Below, piece after piece: positions 1 to 10,300 of a stretch of DNA of 64,000 nt (position 1 is the stretch's first letter; every line of letters begins with the position of its first letter). Origin of the DNA: Anas platyrhynchos (Eukaryota > Chordata > Aves > Anseriformes > Anatidae); assembly GCF_047663525.1 (NCBI RefSeq), contig NC_092613.1, positions 5,729,501-5,793,500 on the forward strand, written 5' to 3'. Position numbers and translations under genes: made by a program. A model generated the notes under the pieces. The model was not told the origin of the DNA, did no database searches, and saw only the letters and a program-made list of their open reading frames with translations.

Positions 1-832
1 CCAAGTTTTTCAGCAAGCATCTTTCAAAACAGCTGGTGGAGGCGTGAACTCTCAAAGGACTTGTGCTGTGTTGAAACTAACAATAGAACTGAAAAATAGC
101 CTGAAGCAGCTGTTAAATCTTGCTATTCATACTGCTAGAAAATAATCTCAAAGCAGAGCAGGGTAAACACCACACTTAGAGCTTTTAAGTTCGAAGTGCA
201 GCTGCAGTCAGAAAAGTGAGAATAAAATACCATCTTAGCTCTGTATTTACACTTCACTCTCTTACCATCAGATGCCTTTAGTTTATAAAAGAAAAGTCTG
301 TTTGCTTCTACCTGCCAACAACCCAAAGAAAGAAACCTCTGGGATTTTTCTGTCTCTTAATTCATGCTCCTTAGATTATAAGGCCAGACAGGGTTGATTA
401 CAGAAGTTTCTCTTCTAGCCTGCGAGACAGCCAGAAATGAATTATGCCTTTGTGTTCTGTAGAGCCTGCTGGGAAGCACTGTGCTGCAAGAACCTCGCCT
501 CTTTGGAGAGCAAATCTCTCTGACAGTGAGAAGAAAGCAAAGTAAACGAGACAATTCCCATCTGAAACCTGGTGGCCTTCACTGCTTTTAAGGCAATTGA
601 CCATTGACCATTCCAAGCCAGCAGGAGAGCGGAGGGGAAAGAGGGAGCACTGCAAACCAAGATGAGTGTAGTTTGCTAGGCAGACAGTGATCATTCCTCC
701 GCTTCTGCCACTCCGTGGGATTGTCTCTCCTGTCTTGCTCCATGGTGCCTCTCACCCGCAGCAGCAGAAGTGACCCCCAGAACAGTCAGAGAACTGGGCT
801 CCTCTTTCTTTTAGCAGCCAGCTGACTACGTT
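1..832 (-). other. TAF8: Probable TAF8 3' UTR / downstream sequence
   Basis: This stretch follows the TAF8 stop codon on the minus strand. I see no convincing reading frame in either direction. I found no minus-strand AATAAA or ATTAAA (TTTATT or TTTAAT as printed), so the main TAF8 polyadenylation site probably lies beyond the left edge of the window. Confidence 0.5.
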
Positions 833-3800
833 TCACTTCTTTCTGCGGATCTTGGGCTTTTTTACTGGCCGGAGGTAAGGGTTGTCTATCACGTTCTCTT
901 CCCCATTCCGGCTGCCAGACAGGGAGGTGTTCTGCTGTAACACTGAAGCGTTCTCTTTTTCAGGTCCTGAATCATCCTGGCATATTAAAAAAAAAAAAAA
1001 AAAAAAAGGCATAAACAACCAAAGTTGGGCTAAACAAGGCTTAGAAGTTCAAACCACACAACCTATGGGCAAGACATAAAAGATAGTCAAGATAAACAGC
1101 AGCACTCAAAGAGCTGCATTAAGGTGAGGGAGGACTCCTGATTTTTAATACAAACAGATCCCCTTTGAGAACAGCACGGGATCCTGGGCCAATCTCTCTG
1201 CTCTCCCACAGAAATGAAATTGCACTGAAAGCTCATTACCCAACATTAGACAACCTCATTATACATTGCACCCTGCAAAGAGTCAGAGAACCATGACAAT
1301 GTCAGTCATTTACATCCGGTAAAACACAACCCACTTCACCATTTTCCACCCACTCTGCCCAGCTGCAAGGAAGACAGACAAAGAATGAGGTTTCATATGT
1401 TTACGAGAGTCGGGCCCGAGAGACCTCGATCTCTGAAGGTGGGCGTACCGTGCTCATATGCAGGGGAAGGTTCTCTGTGTCTGTCTGGTCGTCTTGTTCA
1501 GATGAATCTGTTTCTTCCATTTGCTGCATTTCCAGCTCCGAGGGGAGAAGAGCTGTCAGGTAGGGTACAGTGAAAGGCCTGGCAGCAATCACTGGGGAAA
1601 AGAACACAGTCAGCAGGGTGGGAGCAGGCTCCTCAGCTCAGAGATCACAAAGTAAACTGCAGTGTCAATAAACTCTTTCATTGGTTCTGGTTTTGAACAG
1701 AAGAATCGCACACTATAAAAGTTCAAACATCTCCCAGGCATCACTCAGTCCCCCTAAAGGTAACACCGGCATCTGTGCTCCCAGGCTTGGGAAGGAGGGA
1801 ATTCTTATCACTGCTTTACAGGCAGAGAAACACGACAACCTCCACTGCCTTGCACAGAAATGTGTAAGAGAAGAAATGGCTTGTGCAAGTTCCGGAGGGT
1901 CGGACAGGACTGGAACAAGCATGTGAGAGGAGCTGTCAGCCAAGGTCTTCTCCACCATCAGAAGAAAGGGAGTTTTTGTTTAGAGTGGAAGCCTACCATG
2001 TGGTTTTAGCATGAACCCAAGGTTTTTATCCCTGTTTAAAATAGAACATTTGTCATTTCCCTCCCTTCCAGTGTCTCAGAAGGCTAACCACAACATAATC
2101 CTTCAGCGCTCACTCCCTGCAGTAACAAGAACTCTACTGGCACGTACGCTCTGTTAGACAGCTGTCATTTACAGCACATTTCCGAGACAACTCACATGGG
2201 AAGGTGCTAACATCATCTTTGAAGAGACTCTGTGTTTCTCCCGTCTTGGCCATGAAGCGGGTGAGAGCTCTTTCCACGTCACGCCTTTGAGACGCTGCCT
2301 TTTCCCGTAGGACTTGGTAATCAGATACCGGCTCTCGGTACGTCTGTGGAGCAGGGAGGAAAAAAAACACACACAGTTACTGGATGCAGGGCAGACAGCT
2401 GACATTCAAGACACCACTAGGATGCAGGTGCTACAGGTAAGTGTTGACTTCCAACGTGTACAGATTTTCAGAGAGTTACAGATGTCAGCCAGCCAGAAAT
2501 CTGCAGCAGGGACAACGCACAAACAATAAGCGAGGTATTGAGCCAGAAGAGACAACATTCTGGACTAACACTGCAATAAAAATACGTATACTGCTTTCCT
2601 GGTGTCACTGACTTCAGACGGACCCTAAATGGCACAGAAGGCTCTTGTCACTCACGGGTGTCTTGATGTAGGTGTGAGGATCCGGAAACTCAGGGAAGTG
2701 GCTGGGGATGTGGGATGGATGCGGCTTGTTCTGCCCAGCCGTCAGGGCTTTGGGAGTCACGGGCTGGTTTGTCACAGGAGCTACAGTTAAAAAAAAACAA
2801 AGAAACACACACACAAATCAGCCAGCAGCGTTCTGCCACGTGGTAGGCATGCAGAAGTGCTAGCCTGTACCGTGCTGCGACCCAGGTCTCCAGGTCCTAC
2901 AGCACGGATACAGCATATCCCATGAGCAATAGTTTCAGGTCGTATTTAGCATCCCAAAAGAATTCCTCAACCCCTCTCTCCTACACAAGGAGAACAAAAC
3001 CTCACGTGAAGTGAGGGTGCTGAAGCAAAGGCAACCGATCTGGCAGAGGACACCCGTCCTTCGCCTATTACATGGTTGTTACAGGATCCGGAACACAAGC
3101 TGCATGCCCAGGAGCACTGGGCTGCATCGTCCATCAGAAAAGCAGAAGCTCTCTGGATGCCAGCAGCCAGAAATGCCAAATGATTCCCCGCAGAAGAAAA
3201 GAAAGGATTTCTCACGTACGGGCAGTGATGACCATCCTCTGGGAGCGCTTTGCATATGCAGGCAGCGTTTCAACATTGAACCCTGAAATACAAAAGAAGA
3301 GGAAACAGAAATCACAGCAAGGGTTTACGCTGACAAAAATCCCTTCTCCTAGGCTTCTCCACAATTCAAAGTACACGAGAAAGAAAATTGTGTGCTCTGG
3401 ATGCATTCAGACTGCATCAACAGCGACATCCGAGCACCCGCACGAGGCCTAGAAGAGCGGGCATCACGCAAGCACCAGAAACATCTGGATCAGATTTTCC
3501 TGCCTGCACAGCACACCCGAGTCTCCTGCAACGCACGCAGCTGGAATCGGTGGGACGAGGCAACTACTCACCCATTTCCACTAACGTAACCACTATATCG
3601 GAGAGCGTAGGCTGCGTTCTGGCTGTGTGCTCACAGTAAGACTTGGCGCTCCTTCCAATTTCAGAAATATCTGGGGGAAAGAAAAAGAAAACACACTACG
3701 TCTTCAGTTCAGGCAGAGCCCACACGTGCGTCACCCAGCCCTCAAAGTCAGCCCAAAGCCTGAATTTTTAGCAAATCTAGCTAAGAAAAAAAATAGCTCC

Positions 3801-6123
3801 CAGAATCTAGCATCTTGCAGCGTGAATATTTAAAAGTAAAGGAGGGCCAAAGGATGGAGACACTGATGATCAGAAAGTCAGGTGTCTTCCACAAGTGCAA
3901 AACGCAAATCTGCTGCACAAGAATGAAAAATACAAAACTTAAGCACCTTGATTTCAGAACATGGTGTGACCTGACATCGGGGCACGTCACCCAGAGAAGT
4001 AAGAGCAGAGCTGCCAAGTGCAGCGCTACTACTACAGCCTACCACTCACCAAATGTCTGGAACTTTGTTGCTTCTCTATTTTGGCAGCATCTCAATATGC
4101 AGAGCTAATTAGGATACCTAAGGCCCTCTGAGTATGATAGGCACTTCAGACAAACTGCTCACAGTCAAAGAAGTCTGTGACTCTGTGGCTCTGCTTTTGG
4201 TAACATCATGAACATAAGAGAAATGAAAACAAACCACCAAAAAAAAAACAAAAAAAACACAACAAAACAAAAAAGAGCAAGAGCAAAGGCAAATCTGGAA
4301 AGCAAGGAACAAGGAACTTCAGGGGACCAACGGGATTTTGCCCCAAGTTGCCCCCAGGATGCTCACAGCTCTGCAACATCTCCGTCAGCGTCTCCACTGC
4401 CGCCTTTTCAGCGCTCTCAAAGCCGGCTTCGGTGAGCAGGGAGCTGACCACCACCTGCAGAGTCCTCCTCCGAGCCAGGTAATAGTTATCCGCCGGCGTG
4501 GTTGCGTGCTTGCTGCCTGATCTCTGCGGACACAGACCCACACCTTGAGCCCAGAGCTTGGGGAAACGAAACCCCGTTTCGCAGCCCCGCCAGTGTTCTG
4601 CTTGCCCAGCCCCAGCTCTCCCGGAGCTGCTCCCTGAAACCAGCACCCACGGGGCAGAGGGCACTGAGCCTGCCCTGCGCCCCCAGGAAGGGCCACCTGC
4701 ACCCTGCCAGCGCTCAGCACGGGCCCAGAGGTCCCCCACTGCACAGGTATGCACACTACACACGTCTGTATGCCTGGACACATACATATATGTGCATATA
4801 TGCACACAGTGCACATGGAGATCTGCATGCACACATCTAGAGACGTGAACATACATAAACACCTCCGAGTATGTGCATATATACACACTACATGTAGATA
4901 TATGCACATAAACATCTACCTGGACGTGCATGTATGTACACCCTATACATGTATACATGCGTACGCATCCAACAGACACGCATACACATCTATACATATG
5001 TGCATATATGGGTATTACACGTGTCCATATGCATACACTCATATGTACATAGATATCCACGTCCACACATATACAGATATATATAATATATACATACGTA
5101 TCATCCACACTGACACATATACAGGTACGTACACATATATACACGCATATACATCCATGTCCACACATATACAGGTATGTACGCATGTATACACACATAT
5201 ACATCCACGTTGACACACATGTACACACACTACACATGCACGTGTGCATACACACATCCAGACATGCATATACATACAGACCTACACATATATGCATGCA
5301 TACACACACTATACATGTACATATGCACACATATGTACATACTACATATACATCCACATCTGCACACACATATACACACTACACACGTACACACACGCAC
5401 ACAGACATATAGACATGCACACACATCAACATCAATATATGCACACCCTATACATGTACATATGCACACACATATAGATACTTATACATGCACATCCGCA
5501 CACACACATACACATACATATAGGTACACATCTGCAGACACACATACACACATTATACATGCACATATGCACACACACATACACATACATGTACAAATAC
5601 ATCTACAGACATATACACACACCCTACACACGCACATATACACACACAGACACGCCTACACATACACATCTGCACGTATATGCACACTACACATGTACAT
5701 ATGCAAACATGCATAGCCATACACACACACAGACACCCCCATCTATCTGTGTGCACACCCATACACACGTGCACACCCATGCACTCAATATTTGAGCGCG
5801 GCCCCTTTAAAAAAAATCCCGCCCTCACCCACCATCGCCCCGCCCCCCTCTTCCCCGCCCAATCAGAGCGCTCAACCTCGTGCCAATCACCGCCCGCTGC
5901 CTAGCCCCGCCCCCTCCCTCCCTCCATCCAATCAGCGCCCCGCTCCCTTCACCCCCCCACATAAAGCCGGAAGCCCCCGGGGCAGGCCTCAACCATGGCG
6001 GCTCCGCGAGCAGCCGAGCCGCTGCCGTTCCCCTGGGGGCTCCTCCCCTCTCCGGATACCGGCCCAGAGCAGCGGGGGCCCCGCCGTTACCGTGCCGGAA
6101 CCGCCGGGCGCCGTGTCGGCCAT
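833..6123 (-). CDS. TAF8: TAF8, TFIID subunit 8 (eight coding exons)
   Basis: TAF8 is a histone-fold subunit of TFIID that pairs with TAF10 and helps bring in TAF2; it acts in the nucleus. Coding exons in transcript order are 6123-6091, 4523-4367, 3670-3572, 3282-3220, 2780-2656, 2343-2196, 1591-1449 and 976-833. They total 912 nt, or 303 residues plus stop, and all junctions are GT/AG with consistent phase. Human TAF8, from memory, is 310 residues and matches almost throughout. The histone fold covers roughly residues 28-95 (starting LARRRTLQVVVSSLLTEAGF). A Pro-rich segment encoded by exon 5 covers about 118-159. An acidic Glu/Asp/Gln stretch in exon 7 precedes the basic nuclear localisation tail PVKKPKIRRKK at 293-303. 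The start is fixed by MADTAPGGSGT in the 33-nt first coding exon. The acceptor of the last exon has an unusually long T tract (A tract at 987-1007 as printed). Confidence 0.96.
4741..5790. repeat. 1-kb degenerate CA/TA alternating purine-pyrimidine tract
   Basis: The region is almost continuous alternating purine-pyrimidine sequence built from ACAC, ATAT, GTAC and GCAT steps. Phrases such as CACATATACATCCACGT and ACATGTACATATGCACAC recur, so it looks like a diverged higher-order satellite rather than a pure dinucleotide run. It lies in TAF8 intron 1 and ends about 70 bp from the CCAAT cluster. Long Cys/His/Tyr-rich open frames through it are artefacts of the repeat. Confidence 0.9.
5859..5932 (+). 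promoter_or_regulatory. Cluster of three CCAAT boxes
   Basis: CCAATCA-type boxes occur at 5859, 5883 and 5928, all in plus orientation, between GC-box-like CCCCGCCCCC runs. A CCGGAAG ETS-type site follows at about 5968. The boxes lie inside TAF8 intron 1, downstream of TAF8 exon 1, so they are well placed to drive plus-strand transcription starting around 5970-6000. CCAAT boxes can also work in reverse, so a role in TAF8 transcription is possible. Confidence 0.6.
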
Positions 6124-6130
6124 CTTGCAG
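5975..6130 (+). other. Candidate plus-strand first exon, antisense to TAF8 exon 1
   Basis: Downstream of the CCAAT cluster there is an ATG in good context (ACCATGG, ATG at 5995). The reading frame stays open to a near-perfect donor CAG|GTAGGT after 6130, leaving phase 1. The exon overlaps TAF8 exon 1 on the opposite strand. Human CCND3, from memory, has transcripts starting at a distal promoter near TAF8, so this could be the equivalent; it could equally be a non-coding divergent transcript. The upstream limit is a guess. Confidence 0.35.
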
Positions 6131-6143
6131 GTAGGTTGCGGTG

Positions 6144-6210
6144 TGCGCATGCGCGAAGGGGCATGGCGGCGGCGCGGGGGGCGCGCGGGGCATTGTGGGG
6201 GTTGTAGTCC
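6144..6210 (-). promoter_or_regulatory. TAF8: TAF8 core promoter: NRF1-like and ZNF143-like sites
   Basis: The palindrome TGCGCATGCGC at 6144-6154 is a textbook NRF1 site. Read on the minus strand, 6210-6190 is GGACTACAACCCCCACAAT followed by GC, a good match to the ZNF143/Staf element ACTACAnnTCCCAnnATGC. Both lie within about 90 bp upstream of the TAF8 ATG in a CpG island (about 5.8-6.5 kb). This combination is typical of TATA-less, often bidirectional housekeeping promoters. Confidence 0.65.
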
Positions 6211-6344
6211 TGGGGGGGGAGGCATCGGGGGGGGGGGGGACGGGCAGGGAGGGGAAGGGAAGGGAGGGGTGGGGAAGGGCAGGGGGCGGCTGCCGGGGCC
6301 GTGAGGTGCAGAGGGGGCTGCCCCGCCGCCTGCTGCCGGCCTGA

Positions 6345-6450
6345 AGCAGCGAAACCGGGGACATAACGACGGAGTCGCAGCGAAAACGAGCGAAATCGCA
6401 GCGAAAATGGGGGAAATCGCGGCGAAATTGGTGAAATCGCAGCGAAATCG
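6345..6450. repeat. Short tandem repeat of GCGAAATCGCA units
   Basis: About seven imperfect copies of AGCGAAAnnG / GCGAAATCGCA follow one another, with spacing from about 10 to 20 bp. The array lies in the right shore of the TAF8 CpG island. Confidence 0.7.
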
Positions 6451-7302
6451 CCCCGGAGGCTGAGAGTGAGGTGAGGGAGAGCCGAGATCCCCCGGGCTGC
6501 GGCTCAGCGAGGGCGTTGGGTGTGCTGTGAGGGGGATTTGGAGCTGGCCGGGGTTTTGGTGTGAATTCCTGGGGTTTTGGGGCTTGCTGGAATTGGGGTG
6601 GTGGCGGTGGGGCTGCTCGGTACCGGCAGCGATCCCGTAACAGCGCGGTCGTAGTAGGGCAGGTGCCCTGCCCCTTAGTGTGTTATAACAGATATCGATA
6701 AATACAGATACATCCAGGTGTTATAACATTATATATATATAAATATAGATAAATCCGGGTGATATAACGGATAAAATGCTGCATTTGGAGGTGCTGAGCT
6801 CCTTGGGGCTTCCACCCGAGGGGTTCCTGGAGGTCTGGATGCTCTGGAGTCAGCTGGCGTGCCACACGAAGCCAGAAGAGAGGGAAATGTGACAGCTTTT
6901 AATTTCTTTTTATATATTTTTAAAATTATTATTATATAATTTTTAATTATTTTTTTAAATTTGCTGCTTAATTCTTGAGAAGTGCCCGAGCTGTATTGTT
7001 TGGGTGTGAACTCCAGCAGGTCCGGGCTAAAAACGTGAGTGCAGTGATGCTGCTGGAAAAAAAAAACTCAAACTGGAGCTGTGGGAGCACTGCGGGATTT
7101 GGGACTGGTGGATGCCAGACGTGGTACCCCAAGGAGAGTGAAGCCCCTCGGGCTCAGCTCGCCATCGGGTTAATTCAACAGGTCTGTGGGTGCTGGTTAT
7201 TGCAGCAAATCCAGGGGACGTGCAAGGGTGGCCAGGTGCTTGTTTGCTGAGTGTATCGGAGCGCTGGGGGCTGAGTTTTCTCTCCGTAACACTATATGCC
7301 AG

Positions 7303-7379
7303 CCGTCAAACCAAGCAGAAGGAAAAATGAAAACCAAATTGTGGTCAGTGACGTGGAGCTGGACCCTGAAATACTTCAG
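7303..7379 (+). other. Candidate plus-strand exon, 77 nt
   Basis: The segment lies between a plausible acceptor (TTTTCTCTCC, then a short spacer to CAG at 7300-7302) and a good donor CAG|GTAGGG. Its phase accepts the one base left by the exon ending at 6130, and the frame then stays open for 25 more codons and ends in phase 0. CCND3 exon 2 begins in phase 0. The encoded stretch (for example RRKNENQIVVSDVELDPEIL) matches no family I recognise. It is hypothetical without RNA evidence. Confidence 0.25.
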
Positions 7380-10300
7380 GTAGGGGCACGCTGCAGGGTG
7401 AGGGGGAAGAACCCGGGTGTTTGGGATGTGCACAGGGTAGGACCTTGTTGTGCTGCTCTTATCTGCTGCCTCGCCCTGGCTTCCCTGTCTGTACTGTGGG
7501 GGGCTGAGGGAATTATCAGCGGTGTTATCTCGTGGAGATGGTGATGGGTGCATTATAAATACGCTACAACTGATCTTTAACTCCTGTTTTCTTGCGTGAG
7601 GACAGTCTCTTCTTGACCTCTTGCCTCCAGCACTTCATCATGTCACTTTTCACTGTTATTTACATCGTGTGTCTGGAAAGAAGCAATCCTGATTTTATTT
7701 TCTCATCTCCAAGTGTTTATTCTTTTAACTGGTCCACATAACACACAAAAAACAATCCTGAAGAAGGTGGAACAAGACCCAGCACCCCTCTCCTGCTCTG
7801 GAGATTTAACTGCTGGATCTCCTTGCCCTTTTGCTGACTCTTTTCTGCGTGGTGCTTTTCTCCCTCCATACGCATGGAGGGCATCTGCTGCCTTCCTGAG
7901 CAGCCTGGGGGTATTTTTGGGGAGGCACACTTAGTGCTCCCCTTGGGATCTCTCTCCCTGCAGGCAGCTTGCTGCAGGTGAGGCTGCTGAAATTGCATCC
8001 TAAGCATCAATTTTCTGGATGAGCTGTTAGGCCTGGCTTGTGTGTACCCACCAGAATCTGATGTGTTTTGCTGTCTCTTTTCCATGCTGCATTACTTGCT
8101 TTATTCACGTGTGGGAGCTGTTGTGTAAATAACAGCGCCTTGCAGCCCCATGCTGATGGGCTTTTCACTCTTGAATATCCTTTATTCCCTTTTCCAAAAT
8201 GTTATAGGCAAAATTCAGGAATAAAACTGTCCCGGTCTCCAGCTCATTGCGCTCCAAGAACTTTTGGCTTGGGCAGGGGGTGGCAGGGGGCGGTTCTGAG
8301 GGGTGCAGGGAGGCTGGGTGCTGCAGTTACTGGGGCTGCTTTGGGATATTCTGGGCTCTCGTCCTGCCTCTGCAGCCTTCCAGCCTGCCCGGTGACCCCA
8401 GGCAAGTCCCTTTGCTCCTCTGCATTTCACTTTCCCATCTGTAAGTCCTGGCATGCCTTGAGGGGTGCTTCCAGAGATGCCAAAAAGCCCCATCTGATGT
8501 TAAAATGCTCTCATTGATGGCATGGGCTTGAAGCCTTGGAAGGCTCTTCCCAGAGCAGTGCAGCCCACGCTGGACTCGGTCACGGGCAGAATATCCAGTG
8601 CCTGGCAGAGATCTGCTGGTCTAAATGTCTGCTGAAGGCCCTGAAATTATTGGTACAAAATCCCTTTTTATGGCTGCATATTTCTAATGTGATGCAGAGC
8701 TTCTGTCTGGAAAGGGGAGAGATTTAAAAAAAAAAAAAAAAAAAAAAACACAACAAAGCAACACCTACTGTGAAGGTCCAGTTTCTTGGTGATTTGGTTT
8801 ATTTTCTTTTTTTTTTTTGCATGTCTCTGAAGTAGCTGCTCGCAGCCACTAGAGGAGACTAGCCAGCCAAGGGGGGGACTTGGTGAAGAAAGGGACGCTT
8901 CAGAGCCACGCTCAGGGATGTTGCCAGGGATCCGGTGGGAAAGGGAAGGAATTTGGAAGCAGGCAGGACCACGCTGGCAGCCTGTGCCGGTAGGTGGAGG
9001 GCGGCATCCTTAGCTTGGAGCCCATGGGGAGTGGGAAAAGACCTCGCCGCTGGGAAAAAAGAGCCAAAAAGGGCTGGTTTGTGGTGCCAGTTTCCTCTGG
9101 AGTTGTGTGAACTCGGTCATCTGGGTGAGAAAACTGTTGTCCTGCACGCGGCGCGTCCCAAAGATGGAAACGTTTCCTCTTGCTTCCCCTCTTAGCACCA
9201 ACAAAACCCGGTCACATCGGCGTCAAACCGAGAGAGGACAGGAGTGCACGTGTCCTCACTGAGTCACACGCAGATGATTTCAAAGAAGGTGGAGGAGTTT
9301 GGGTTTTCCAGGTCCTGAACAGCCGTGTGACCCCAGCCAGGAGCGGATTAACCTCACGGAGCTCCCGCCGGGGTGGTTATTCTGCTACTGACAGCCCCAG
9401 AGGGGGAGCTGTGAAGCTTGCTGAAATTCATCTCTGCAAAGAATAACAGGAACCGATGACTCCGGACCTGTCGGGTAGGGAAAACCCCAAAGGGTTGTCA
9501 CTTCTGAGCTGGGAGGTGCTCCGTGCAGCGGGCTGGCTGGGTCACCCCGGTGCCGGTGAGTTGGGCAGCTGGAAAGGACTCAGCTCGAGGCAGGGGTGAA
9601 ATTTCGCGGCATGTGGGACACAGGAAGCCAGGCCACAAGCTCGAACACCCCTTTGTGCTCTAAAATTGTGTTGTCTCTGGCTCATCACAGAGAAAATGCA
9701 TCCTGGGGGCAGGCCTGGAGGAGCGATGGAGCTGCTGCCCCCCCGAAAGGAAGCAGCTTCTTCCCCTGGGGTTTGTGCAGCACCGCTGGTGCCTGGAGAT
9801 GTTTGAGGCCTCCAAAACTTGCACCTTGCCTCCCTGCACCGTGCTGCTGTGCCCCAGCCCTGCCCCAGCACCGCTGCCACCAGAGGGCACGGTGCCACCA
9901 GCCTGCCCTTGGTCCCCAGAGGCTCGTTTCAGAGCCCCAAATTGCCAGCGCTCAGCTCATTTAGGCTCTTGTACTGACAGCTCGTGGCTGCGCCACCAAA
10001 ATCTTCCCTGCTGAAAAGCCCCCGACTCCTTGACTGATGCTATCTGAGGGGTTTTGTGCAGTGGTGTGACAGTGGCAAACGCTTGGGACACCGAAGAAGC
10101 TGCTGCTGGGCTGGGAAGGGATCAAGCGCACATTTTTTGGCTTGTGCCTTGCAGAAATAGCCCAAAATGCAGAGAGCTTACAGCTGTTTTGCTGCTGGGT
10201 TTTGTTATTTTGCTGTTTACTCCTCTGACAAATATTACCTGCTGGCTAGTGTCACCACCCTCCTCCCTAAACCAGCGGTGGCGTTGGTGTTGGCAGCGCG

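Noticed and set aside
4206..5369. 387-codon minus-strand frame rich in Cys, Val, Tyr and His
   Set aside because: It is the translation of the CA/TA repeat fused to TAF8 exon 2. Only the exon 2 part is real.
8700..8765. Poly(A) run as the tail of a processed pseudogene or SINE
   Set aside because: The sequence before the run has no gene-like or tRNA-like body and no target-site duplication that I could see.
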